Shown here one piece after another: positions 16,862 through 24,042 of a DNA stretch of 38,424 bases (its first letter is position 1; each line of letters begins with the position of its first letter). Both the position numbers and the translations under genes were made by a program. The notes under the pieces were generated by a model, which was not told the origin of the DNA, ran no database searches, and saw only the letters and a program-made list of their open reading frames with translations. This stretch comes from Candidatus Uhrbacteria bacterium GW2011_GWC2_41_11 (GTDB taxonomy: Bacteria; Patescibacteriota; Patescibacteriia; UBA9934; GWF2-40-263), in assembly GCA_000996355.1 (NCBI GenBank), contig LCAH01000014.1, positions 1 through 38,424 on the forward strand. The letters are read 5' to 3'.

Positions 16862-18382
16862 ATGTCTCACTACATTCCATCCGTTGCAATCTTAGGAATT
16901 GATGCAAAACCAATCATTATCGAAGCAGATGTTGCATTTGGTTTGAGTTCATTTACGATTGTCGGATTGCCTGATGCAGCTGTAAAAGAATCAAAAGAAC
17001 GCATTCGTGCCGCTATCAAAAATACAGATCTTCCATTTCCGCGATGGAGAGTAACTGTAAACCTCTCTCCCGCCCATTTAAAAAAACAAGGTGTCTTATA
17101 TGATCTCCCTATTGCTGTCGCTATTCTCGCGGCACAAGAAAACATTATTCCAGAAAAAGAACACTCAGCTGTATTTTTAGGAGAACTCGGCCTTCAAGGA
17201 GAAATTCGACCTGTTCGTGGATCATTTGTTGCGGCAGTTGCTGCAAAAACGTACGGTTACGAACATCTCATTCTTCCAAAAGAAAATGCACAAGAAGCTG
17301 CATTAGTTCACGGATTAAAAATCATTCCGGTTTCGAGTTTACGAGAAGTTGTGGACTATCTTCGTAATATATGGTCACCAAAACAGGTAGATATACCTAT
17401 TCTTTTAGATGAAAAAGAAAAAAATCCGTTTGTTGATCTTGCGGATATTTTCGGACAAGAACATGCTAAACGCGGATTAGAAATTGCGGCAAGTGGAGGT
17501 CACAACCTTCTTCTTTATGGACCGCCTGGATCAGGAAAAACCATGCTTGCCAAAGCCCTTCCTTCCATTCTTCCCTCAATGTCACCTGAGGAAGCAATTG
17601 AGGTGACAAAAATTTATTCGATTGCAAATGAATACGGATCTCTATCTGGATTCATTTCTGAACGTCCATATCGCAGCCCACATCACTCCACTTCTGCATC
17701 TGCATTAGTAGGTGGAGGAGCATGGCCTAAACCAGGTGAAGTCACTCTTGCTCATCGTGGAGTTCTTTTTCTGGATGAACTTCCTGAATTCAACCGGTCA
17801 GCTTTGGAACATTTACGCCAACCCATTGAAGACGGTCATGTGACTATTTCACGTGTTTCCGCTTCATTTACATTTCCATCTAAATGTATGCTCGTTGCTG
17901 CCATGAATCCGTGTCCTTGTGGTCATGCAGATGATCCAGGAGTCATCTGCACCTGTTCTACATCTGCTGTACACCAATATCGTAAAAAAATTTCAGGTCC
18001 ATTACTCGATCGGCTAGACCTCTCCATTTCTGTTCCACGTGTTGAAACGGAAAAATTAACAAAACGAACTCTTGGAGAATCATCGGAAACCGTTCGTAAA
18101 CGTGTAGAAATAGCACGTACACGCCAAATCAATCGATTTAAAAATATCGGTATTTTTTCTAATGCTGAAATGAATTCTCGTCTTCTACACGAATTTGGAA
18201 CTATTGATGAAGCTGGCGAAAAAATTATGCGTATAGCGACAGAACGTCTTCATCTTTCCGCACGAGGATATACACGAATCATAAAAATGGCACGAACGAT
18301 TGCAGATTTAAAAGAAGAAGATCATATTCTTCCCTCTCATCTTTCTGAAGCTCTTACATATAGACACTCTTTGGAAAAATAA
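16862..18382 (+). CDS. comM: YifB/ComM-family AAA+ ATPase (Mg-chelatase-like)
   Basis: At 506 residues this matches ComM. The N-terminal domain of the family (ChlI-like, with GLSSFTIVGLPDAAVKESKER) precedes the AAA+ core. Walker A is GPPGSGKT near residue 220, Walker B is LFLDELPEF near 305, and a small cysteine set CPCGHADDPGVICTC lies near 355. The C-terminal domain ends at EALTYRHS. ComM homologues form hexameric helicases that promote branch migration during DNA uptake and recombination. The Shine-Dalgarno GGGGAG lies in the 3' arm of the hairpin just upstream. The gene converges with uppS, with only two bases between stop codons. Confidence 0.93.
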   Translation: MSHYIPSVAILGIDAKPIIIEADVAFGLSSFTIVGLPDAAVKESKERIRAAIKNTDLPFPRWRVTVNLSPAHLKKQGVLYDLPIAVAILAAQENIIPEKEHSAVFLGELGLQGEIRPVRGSFVAAVAAKTYGYEHLILPKENAQEAALVHGLKIIPVSSLREVVDYLRNIWSPKQVDIPILLDEKEKNPFVDLADIFGQEHAKRGLEIAASGGHNLLLYGPPGSGKTMLAKALPSILPSMSPEEAIEVTKIYSIANEYGSLSGFISERPYRSPHHSTSASALVGGGAWPKPGEVTLAHRGVLFLDELPEFNRSALEHLRQPIEDGHVTISRVSASFTFPSKCMLVAAMNPCPCGHADDPGVICTCSTSAVHQYRKKISGPLLDRLDLSISVPRVETEKLTKRTLGESSETVRKRVEIARTRQINRFKNIGIFSNAEMNSRLLHEFGTIDEAGEKIMRIATERLHLSARGYTRIIKMARTIADLKEEDHILPSHLSEALTYRHSLEK

Positions 18383-18384
18383 AA

Positions 18385-19065
18385 CTATTTTCCAAATCGT
18401 CGATCACGAGATTCAAATTCTCGCAAAGCTGCATCTAAATCTTCTTCTTCAAAATCAGGAAAATGTTTTTCTAAAAAAAGAAGTTCACTATATCCTCCAA
18501 GCCAACTCATAAATCCGGAAAGACGCTGCTCTCCACTTGTTCGAATGATAAGATCAGGTGATGGAAGGTCTCCTGTCCAAAGAGCTTGGGTCACCATTTC
18601 TTCTGTTATATCTTCTGGGCGATATCCTTTTGCCAAAAGATTTTTTATTCCTTCAATGATTTCTGCCCGACCTCCATAATTCAAACAAATATTTAATTGA
18701 CCATTTTTTCCATCTTTTGTTTTTTCTTCTGCCTCTGTCACAGCCTTTTGAATACGAGAAGGAAGTTCTTTTATATTTCCAAATACTCGCAATCGAATAC
18801 CGCGTTCCTGATAAAAATCAATTTCTTTTGTAAGAGCTAAAAAAATAAGATCCATTAAATAAGAAACTTCTTCTTCACTACGTTTCCAATTTTCCGTTGA
18901 AAATCCCCAAATCGTCAGATGAACAATTCCACGTTGTAAACACCATTCTCCTATGTGTTTTATTTTTTTATATCCGTGACGATGACCTTCGAGAGTTGGA
19001 AGACCGCGTTGTCGTGCCCATCGTCTATTTCCATCAGGAATAATTGCTAAATGATTTAGCTTCAT
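18385..19065 (-). CDS. uppS: Isoprenyl transferase (undecaprenyl diphosphate synthase)
   Basis: This 226-residue cis-prenyltransferase makes the C55 lipid carrier for peptidoglycan and glycan export. The N-terminus HLAIIPDGNRRWAR holds the catalytic aspartate (residue 11), followed by GHRHGYKKI and WGFSTENWKRS. The C-terminal block DLIIRTSGEQRLSGFM binds the diphosphate, and YSELLFLEKHFPDF follows. Length is slightly below the usual 240–250. The gene lies three bases after the zinc-ribbon membrane protein on the same strand, so they form an operon. It supplies lipid for the PBP, O-antigen-ligase-like and other envelope genes here. Confidence 0.95.
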   Translation of the reverse strand: MKLNHLAIIPDGNRRWARQRGLPTLEGHRHGYKKIKHIGEWCLQRGIVHLTIWGFSTENWKRSEEEVSYLMDLIFLALTKEIDFYQERGIRLRVFGNIKELPSRIQKAVTEAEEKTKDGKNGQLNICLNYGGRAEIIEGIKNLLAKGYRPEDITEEMVTQALWTGDLPSPDLIIRTSGEQRLSGFMSWLGGYSELLFLEKHFPDFEEEDLDAALREFESRDRRFGK

Positions 19066-19068
19066 ATT

Positions 19069-19455
19069 TTATAATTTGAATCGAATCCACAAATAAACAA
19101 CTCCAAGACCAAGAAACCAGATTCCTCCAATCAAATCAAGAAAGCGCATACGAGATTGATATTCTTCCCAACTTCCCCAACCACCATATTTCCATGACCA
19201 TCGACGTCCAAATAAAAACAATAAAAAAAGGATAATAAAACCAAAAAGTGGAATAAGAGAAAGAAAAAACCAAAAATAAAGTCGAGCACCAAATGACCAA
19301 CCCTGCGTCCATAAAATAGCACCTAAAGATGGACATCGTAAAAATCGTTCTTGAATCTTTTTGTCTGGTTCTAAAACAAGGGTAAATCCACATTTAGCAC
19401 AATGTTTATTCCAGTCTTCGATTTTTGCTTTACACAAATCACAACTTTTTTTCAT
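19069..19455 (-). CDS. Zinc-ribbon membrane protein, 128 aa
   Basis: The N-terminus MKKSCDLCKAKIEDWNKHCAKCG is a zinc ribbon with two CxxC knuckles. After a linker come a hydrophobic hairpin of about 25–30 residues (YFWFFLSLIPLFGFIILFLLFLF) and a second segment at the C-terminus (LIGGIWFLGLGVVYLWI). A tryptophan/glycine-rich loop (RRWSWKYGGWGSWEEYQ) lies between them. I know of no function for this architecture. It is the first gene of a two-gene unit with uppS and is separated from the LysM/M23 gene by a strong hairpin. Confidence 0.75.
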   Translation of the reverse strand: MKKSCDLCKAKIEDWNKHCAKCGFTLVLEPDKKIQERFLRCPSLGAILWTQGWSFGARLYFWFFLSLIPLFGFIILFLLFLFGRRWSWKYGGWGSWEEYQSRMRFLDLIGGIWFLGLGVVYLWIRFKL

Positions 19456-19490
19456 ATCAAAATCATTATAACAACTACTTCTTCAGATAA

Positions 19491-19524
19491 AAGAAAAACT
19501 CCGCTTTATCGCGGAGTTTTTCTT
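19491..19524. terminator. Terminator between LysM/M23 gene and zinc-ribbon gene
   Basis: A perfect 14-bp stem (aagaaaaactccgc / gcggagtttttctt) has a 6-nt loop and T-runs on both sides. It ends transcription of the peptidase gene, whose stop codon is at 19531. Confidence 0.85.
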
Positions 19525-19530
19525 TCTGTT

Positions 19531-20928
19531 TTAGCGAACGAATTCCAATGGATTGCGACGTTTTCCATTTTCAAATACCTCAAAGTGCAGATGTGTTCCT
19601 GTGGAATAACCGGTTGTCCCTGTCATACCAAGTGCTTCCCCGGCGGCAACCTGCTGTCCAACCTCTACAAAAATCTTTGAAAAATGACCATAGCGCGTTT
19701 TATATCCGTCACCGTGATCTATATCAACACATAATCCATATCCGCTATACCAACTAGCACGAGTGATTGTTCCCGCACGCGCAGCATAATTTTTTGTATT
19801 ATAATCTCCATCAAGATCCAGACCAACATGTTTCCATCCATAATACTGGGTAATCACATGCCAGTCTGTAGGCCACACCCATCCACCATCAGAAGCAGAA
19901 GCCTTTTTTCCAACTGAATCGTTTGAACTTGGAGAAACAAATAACTTTGTCAAAGGGGCTGTGCGTCGAACAGGAACAATTTTTGGAGGTTCTCCACCAG
20001 GAATGATTAGATTTTGTCCAATCTTCAAAGTGTTTGCATTTGTTAATTTATTAAAAGCAACAATCTGTTCTGATTCAGCTGAATATTTTTTCGCAATACT
20101 CTGAATGGTATCCCCATTCTTTACGGTATAAAGAACTCCGTCAACCGGCGGTATAGCAAGTTCTTGTTTTGGTTTAATTGTACTCTTGAATGTCAATTCA
20201 TTCGCCCAAAGTACTGAACTCAAATTCAAACCATAACGATCAGCAATTGTACTTAATGTATCACCATCCTGAACCACATATATTTCTGTTTCTGTACGAG
20301 AAGAGGATACAGGACTTTCCGCACCAATTGATGAAGTTAAAAATCCATTTCCTCCAAGAAAATTTACATAATCCTCATCAATAAGATCAAGATCAGCTGT
20401 ATCCGAAGGGGACAAAGCATACATCTCGGAATAATTTGTTTTTATAGGAACAAATCCTTCTTTTGCTTTTATTTCTTCAACTGTTGCTAAGTCTTCTTGA
20501 CTTACAATCGAAAACAAAAGACTTTTCTCTCCAAATGTCTCTGCACGCACCTCACTTCCTTGAAAATTTGAAGATGTGGTCACGGCAACAATTCCAATGA
20601 CTGCTGCGTGAAAAACATATCGATTCGAAACCAAATACAACAAGCGATTTTTTGTAGGCAAATATAACTTTGAGAAAAAACGCTTGATCCAAAAATAAAC
20701 ACGATAAATAGGCACTCCAACCCATCGAATGAGCCGGATAAAGATAAACAAAAGTGGTTTACTGACAAAACGAGCAGCTGGACAGGCATGCTGTTTCAAA
20801 AAAACAAGACTACGAAGAAACTTCAATAAAACTCCAACAATCCATTGTTTCAAAGTAAATTTGATAGAAAACCTCAATTTTTCGTACGATCGCGACCGAT
20901 TCTTCCAAAATATGCTGTACCAAGCCAA
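19531..20928 (-). CDS. Membrane-anchored LysM–M23 peptidoglycan endopeptidase
   Basis: About 465 residues. A basic, aromatic-rich N-terminal region is followed by a hydrophobic segment near 113–128 (HAAVIGIVAVTTSS). Then come two LysM domains (YVVQDGDTLSTIADRYG and YTVKNGDTIQSIAKKY, about 215–310) and a C-terminal M23 domain (about 345–460). The M23 zinc ligands are visible as HVGLDLDGD and HLHFE. The protein would cut peptidoglycan cross-links or act as an EnvC/NlpD-like hydrolase or activator. The start is uncertain: the track's TTG 20928 has no ATG alternative before the hydrophobic part. A GGAGG lies 46 bases upstream, too far to serve it. Confidence 0.88.
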   Translation of the reverse strand: MAWYSIFWKNRSRSYEKLRFSIKFTLKQWIVGVLLKFLRSLVFLKQHACPAARFVSKPLLFIFIRLIRWVGVPIYRVYFWIKRFFSKLYLPTKNRLLYLVSNRYVFHAAVIGIVAVTTSSNFQGSEVRAETFGEKSLLFSIVSQEDLATVEEIKAKEGFVPIKTNYSEMYALSPSDTADLDLIDEDYVNFLGGNGFLTSSIGAESPVSSSRTETEIYVVQDGDTLSTIADRYGLNLSSVLWANELTFKSTIKPKQELAIPPVDGVLYTVKNGDTIQSIAKKYSAESEQIVAFNKLTNANTLKIGQNLIIPGGEPPKIVPVRRTAPLTKLFVSPSSNDSVGKKASASDGGWVWPTDWHVITQYYGWKHVGLDLDGDYNTKNYAARAGTITRASWYSGYGLCVDIDHGDGYKTRYGHFSKIFVEVGQQVAAGEALGMTGTTGYSTGTHLHFEVFENGKRRNPLEFVR

Positions 20929-21040
20929 ATTCTGTCGCCATCGATTGAAAATTATGCTGAATTAAGCGAAATTTTCCTCCAAGACACCAAGAACTTCAAC
21001 CTCTTACAAGCAAGGACGTTACTACAAAACTCGATTTTGG

Positions 21041-21427
21041 TCAATAGCTCTCGTGAGAACAAGAAGAAGAAGACGCAACGCGTGCATAATCATCCTGAAC
21101 CCTTACAATATCATTTTCATTCAGAAGAGAACCAGTCCAAACCTCAATAAATACCAGTGGCTCGTCGGAAATACACTCCACACGATGAAGTGTTTCAACT
21201 GGAACACATACATAAGACCCTGGATTGATTTGAAATTCTTGATCAACTAACGTCATGAGTCCTTGACCAGAAACAACAATCCAATGTTCCACTCGAAAAT
21301 GATGAAATTGAAGACTTAATCGATAATGAGGCTCAACGGTAATGCGTTTTACCTGATGTGCGACTCCTGTCTCCAAAATATCGTATCGCCCCCAAGGACG
21401 AATATTGATGGGTGTTGTTTCATTCAT
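21041..21427 (-). CDS. Stand-alone cupin, mannose-6-phosphate isomerase type II C-terminal domain
   Basis: This 128-residue protein matches the MannoseP_isomer cupin (PF01050 type) found at the C-terminus of ManC-like GDP-mannose enzymes. The start NIRPWGRYDILETG, the core VKRITVEPHYRLSLQFHHFRVEHWIVVSG, and LHRVECISDEPLVFIEVWTG all fit. In the metal site the usual HHHR reads HHFR, so one histidine is replaced by phenylalanine. No guanylyltransferase domain is attached, so the free cupin may act as a mannose-6-phosphate isomerase or as part of a split enzyme. A serine/cysteine tail (SSSSCSHESY) is unusual. Confidence 0.88.
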   Translation of the reverse strand: MNETTPINIRPWGRYDILETGVAHQVKRITVEPHYRLSLQFHHFRVEHWIVVSGQGLMTLVDQEFQINPGSYVCVPVETLHRVECISDEPLVFIEVWTGSLLNENDIVRVQDDYARVASSSSCSHESY

Positions 21428-21560
21428 ATATTTATAGGACTTTCACATTTAGATGCAGAACAAGGAGAAATCGAGGATTTTTATGAACTGTATTCACAGG
21501 TATAGTGAACAAAAAACGTAGATTTCGACACAGGTATGCGCCGAATGAGAAAATCCTTAT

Positions 21561-22163
21561 TTATTCCTTATTTATTCCTTTCCAACCAAGTCTATGAATA
21601 GGGCACGGTCCGAATCTTTGAAGATTTTTGCGATGAAGAGTTGTTCCATATCCTTTGTGAATTTCAAAGCCATAAGAAGGGAATTCTTGTGCATAATCAC
21701 ACATAAGACGATCTCTTGTCACTTTTGCCAAAATAGAACCAGCTGCAATAGAAAAAACAGATCGATCTCCATGAATAATTCCTTGTTGAGGAGTCAAAAT
21801 TCCTGGAAGATGCCATGCGTCCACAAGAATAAAATCAAGAGAAGGGAGTGATTCCAATGCTCGTTGCATGGCTAAAAATGTTGCGTGTCTAATCCCAATT
21901 TTTTGTATTTCTTCAACCGTTGATTGTCCAACAGCCCATGATTTAGCTTCAAGAACAATATATTTATACATCCTTTCTCTTTGTAGAGGAGAAAGAAGTT
22001 TGCTGTCTCGAATACCATCCCATAATTTTGATTGTGACAATACAGCCGCTCCAGCCACCACAGGCCCTGCAAGCGCTCCGCATCCGGCTTCATCCACTCC
22101 AGCAATTACTTGGTACCCTTCTTGCATCAATTGGTTTTCTCTATCAAAAGTTGGGAGATCCAT
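21561..22163 (-). CDS. rnhB: Ribonuclease HII
   Basis: At 200 residues this is the usual size. The enzyme cuts RNA in RNA–DNA hybrids and at single ribonucleotides in DNA. The N-terminal motif IAGVDEAGCGALAGPVVAGAAVL has the catalytic DE pair (residues 24–25; normally DEAGRG, here with cysteine for arginine). Further acidic residues are in FILVDAW and in KVTRDRLMCDYA. The C-terminus FEIHKGYGTTLHRKNLQRFGPCPIHR is typical. The minus-strand ATG at 22163 starts the frame; no Shine-Dalgarno site is clear. Confidence 0.95.
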   Translation of the reverse strand: MDLPTFDRENQLMQEGYQVIAGVDEAGCGALAGPVVAGAAVLSQSKLWDGIRDSKLLSPLQRERMYKYIVLEAKSWAVGQSTVEEIQKIGIRHATFLAMQRALESLPSLDFILVDAWHLPGILTPQQGIIHGDRSVFSIAAGSILAKVTRDRLMCDYAQEFPSYGFEIHKGYGTTLHRKNLQRFGPCPIHRLGWKGINKE

Positions 22164-22383
22164 ATATTTATATAAGACAGTGGTGCCACAAGGAGTGCAA
22201 GAGGAGCATGGGGAGCAAGGGATTTGGTTTTGTAGATTTTCTTATTAGTCAAAATAAACTTGAACGACTATATAAAGATTATCATATCCAAAACTTTTAT
22301 TGATTTAAATTTGTGTAAATCAATAAAATAAAACTTTCTTAGTTTAAATGAGTTAAAAAGACGCCATTTTTAGAAGCTTTTAA
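22164..22383. other. AT-rich spacer upstream of rnhB
   Basis: About 220 bases with no convincing gene. It separates rnhB from the terminator of the GC-rich island. The 22028–22303 and 21868–22248 ORFs are shadows. Confidence 0.5.
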
Positions 22384-22415
22384 ACAGAAAACCCGCTGGA
22401 AGAACTACCAGCGGG
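22384..22415 (-). terminator. Terminator of the GC-rich island
   Basis: On the minus strand CCCGCTGG / CCAGCGGG forms an 8-bp GC-rich stem with an 8-nt loop, followed by TTTTCTGTTT. It marks the 3' end of the island's transcript. The stop codon of the 78-aa ORF lies in its loop. Confidence 0.8.
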
Positions 22416-22745
22416 CCTTATCTTGAAATGGAGACCTCTCAAAAAAAACGAGAACTGAGGCCTCCTGTCGGGCGAGGTTGAACGGTTGTTGGTTTTCTAG
22501 GGCGGACGGAGCCCGGGGTGCCGAATTCGATTGTCCGGCTCCGTAGGACTTTTCCTGGTGTGCGACCCAGGAAAGACAATACCTGTCGCACCAGGTTTTT
22601 CGATGAACTACCCAAACTTCGATGGGTACCTCATCGATCACCTCCTTTCTTTACCGGTCACGCGTGGTACAGGCGTGTTTTGCGTAACCGGATTAATTTT
22701 TGGAACAGCGCCAGCGCCCATCATTTGCGACTGGCGCGAAAAAAC
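22389..22745 (-). ncRNA. Hairpin-dense 3' segment of the island transcript
   Basis: After the second gene the transcript runs about 350 bases to the terminator, and most of it can pair locally. Stems include GCGCCAG/CTGGCGC (22708–22737), CCGGTCACGC/GCGTAACCGG (22654–22691, one G·U), ACCTG/CAGGT (22581–22596), TCCTGG/CCAGGA (22553–22572) and ACGGAGCC/GGCTCCGT (22506–22544). A near-perfect extended Shine-Dalgarno AAAGGAGGTGATC (22638–22650) precedes an ATG that opens only an 8-codon ORF (22608–22634). A 78-aa ORF from GTG 22641 overlaps this site without proper spacing and has no recognisable content. A structured RNA or 3' UTR seems more likely than a third protein. Confidence 0.4.
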
Positions 22746-23087
22746 TCACTCCTGCGGCTGGCTCTGGCTGGCCGCCTTCATGCGGTCCCAGCCATTGTTC
22801 CGGACAGGCTTGGGAACCTTGACCGGGTTGTCCTCAGCGCCACCCTTTACCCATCCGCCCTCGAAAATTCGAGCGGCGGGCACGGCGGGCTGACTGGTTT
22901 TCATCCCGTCAAGAATCTTGCGGGCATCTTTCGATGCCGACGTCCGAACGAGACGTTCGGCCACAGTCTCGGCCGGACGACCGACGTTTGCCCGCTGCTC
23001 GGCCTGACGAGCCTTGCGAACAGCCTCGAACTCGGCCTGGCGGCGCGTGGCCTCGGCAAACTGATCCGCGTACTTGAACATACGCAT
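22746..23087 (-). CDS. Unrecognised basic/helical protein, 113 aa (GC-rich island)
   Basis: I do not recognise a family. The first ~50 residues are a charged helix (FAEATRRQAEFEAVRKARQAE), probably a coiled coil; the rest is proline- and asparagine-containing and likely flexible. The ATG at 23087 has a GGAG seven bases upstream. Base composition is far more GC-rich than the genome around it. The frame overlaps the 3' end of the preceding gene by about 187 bases in another frame. Amino-acid content looks more natural in this frame than in the overlapping one, so I trust it more in the overlap. Confidence 0.6.
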   Translation of the reverse strand: MRMFKYADQFAEATRRQAEFEAVRKARQAEQRANVGRPAETVAERLVRTSASKDARKILDGMKTSQPAVPAARIFEGGWVKGGAEDNPVKVPKPVRNNGWDRMKAASQSQPQE

Positions 23088-23623
23088 CTCAGCACTCCGA
23101 ACCTCGCCGACTTAACCACCCGGTCGAGCTTCTCCCGCATGGTGCCGAAGTCGGGCGTGGCGCCGTGATCGGCGTCGTCGAGGTCTTTGCAGACCACACA
23201 GGTCAAGGCGGACTTCCGCCAGGCCTGGTGCTTGGCTGCGATCTCAGCCTGTTCGGCATCAATCTTGGCCTGTCGTGCCTCGGCTTCAGCCTTGCGCTCG
23301 GCCTCGATGGCTTCGCGCGCTGCACGCTCTGCCGTTCGCTTCTCGAGCTGGGCAAGAGCGCTAGAAAGGGTAAACTTATAGCCCTTGTCCCAAAGCCCGT
23401 TCTGACCCACGCAGCGTTTGCAGACTGCCTGCGCGACGACCATCTCGGCCGTGAGATCACGCATCGAGACCCCAGCAGCCTCGGCGATTTCCTCAAATTT
23501 TGGAACCATAAAATTGGTTCCTTCCGCCTTATATCCACACACCGTACAGGTGTGCTTGGCGGAAGTGGCAGTCTCGGTCCCTGCGGTCGCGGTCGTCTGG
23601 CCGTTGGTCTGATCCTTATTCAT
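22901..23623 (-). CDS. Unrecognised zinc-ribbon/coiled-coil protein (GC-rich island)
   Basis: From ATG 23623 (240 residues) a polar start leads to a cysteine module CTVCGY...VCKRC (about 26–75), a strongly charged alanine/glutamate/arginine helix (residues ~90–150), and a second CVVC...RCVC module (about 155–197). I infer two zinc-binding units joined by a coiled coil; the family is unknown. The start is set by GAGGAG spaced eight bases from the ATG; the track's earlier start lies in the structured leader. The last ~60 residues (from about SSTRISLPRPRA) are arginine/proline/serine-rich and overlap the next gene in another frame. They may be an accidental extension or result from a frameshift near 23090–23110. 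Confidence 0.6.
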   Translation of the reverse strand: MNKDQTNGQTTATAGTETATSAKHTCTVCGYKAEGTNFMVPKFEEIAEAAGVSMRDLTAEMVVAQAVCKRCVGQNGLWDKGYKFTLSSALAQLEKRTAERAAREAIEAERKAEAEARQAKIDAEQAEIAAKHQAWRKSALTCVVCKDLDDADHGATPDFGTMREKLDRVVKSARFGVLRCVCSSTRISLPRPRAARPSSRLFARLVRPSSGQTSVVRPRLWPNVSFGRRHRKMPARFLTG

Positions 23624-23933
23624 TTTTAACTCCTCAAAACGCTGGGTTCGCTCCCAGCAAGCAGAGAACATCTACCGAACTTCAGGAGGATATTCCTCCC
23701 ACGATTCTGAAGGTGATTTTCTTTTGCAAGAAAATCCCTAAGGAATCCAGTGACCTGTTGCAAGAACCGGTATAGATTCCAAGAATATCAGGCGTATGAA
23801 GGCAGCTAGTGCAAGCACCAGGGACCTTCATTTGATATTCCTATCCGCTTTCTCAGTGAAGAGAAGGCGGGCTCTCTCCCCTCAGAATCGTGGAAGAAAT
23901 AATGTTTTATAAAAAATTGTTCCTTATCTTGAT
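23624..23933 (-). promoter_or_regulatory. Long, highly folded 5' leader of the island transcript
   Basis: Read on the minus strand, a perfect 12-bp closing stem (23699–23710 with 23882–23893) encloses four arms. They are 23845–23854/23861–23870; 23783–23790/23833–23840 with an inner 23796–23802/23825–23831; 23742–23747/23775–23780; and a 9-bp hairpin 23715–23723/23728–23736 capped by a GCAA (GNRA) tetraloop. The GNRA cap exists only on the minus strand, so that is the functional one. Two more hairpins follow (23685–23699 and 23641–23658) before the GAGGAG site. This looks like a riboswitch-type or cis-regulatory RNA. It matches no class I know. Confidence 0.6.
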
Positions 23934-23939
23934 GAATAC

Positions 23940-23968
23940 ACTTTACCAAATTTTTAACTTTTTGTCAA
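23940..23968 (-). promoter_or_regulatory. Island promoter
   Basis: On the minus strand TTGACA and TAAAGT are spaced exactly 17 bases, with an extended -10 TGG directly before TAAAGT. The start would fall near 23933, giving a ~310-base leader. Confidence 0.75.
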
Positions 23969-23981
23969 GAGTCTTTAACAA

Positions 23982-24010
23982 TTGACATGATATTTGTTAA
24001 AAGTTATGCT
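23982..24010 (+). promoter_or_regulatory. tig promoter
   Basis: TTGACA and TATGCT are spaced 17 bases. Transcription should start near 24017, leaving about 26 bases before the ATG. It diverges from the island promoter, with the two -35 boxes 13 bases apart. Confidence 0.75.
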
Positions 24011-24042
24011 CAACAAAGCAAATTTTTTCCCTAACACCTCTT

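Noticed and set aside
18382-18385. Terminator between convergent comM and uppS
   Set aside because: Only two bases separate the stop codons and no stem is present; transcripts probably overlap.
22405-22641. 78-aa minus-strand ORF as a third island gene
   Set aside because: Its GTG overlaps the Shine-Dalgarno sequence, its stop lies in the terminator loop, and its sequence shows no domain or protein-like pattern.
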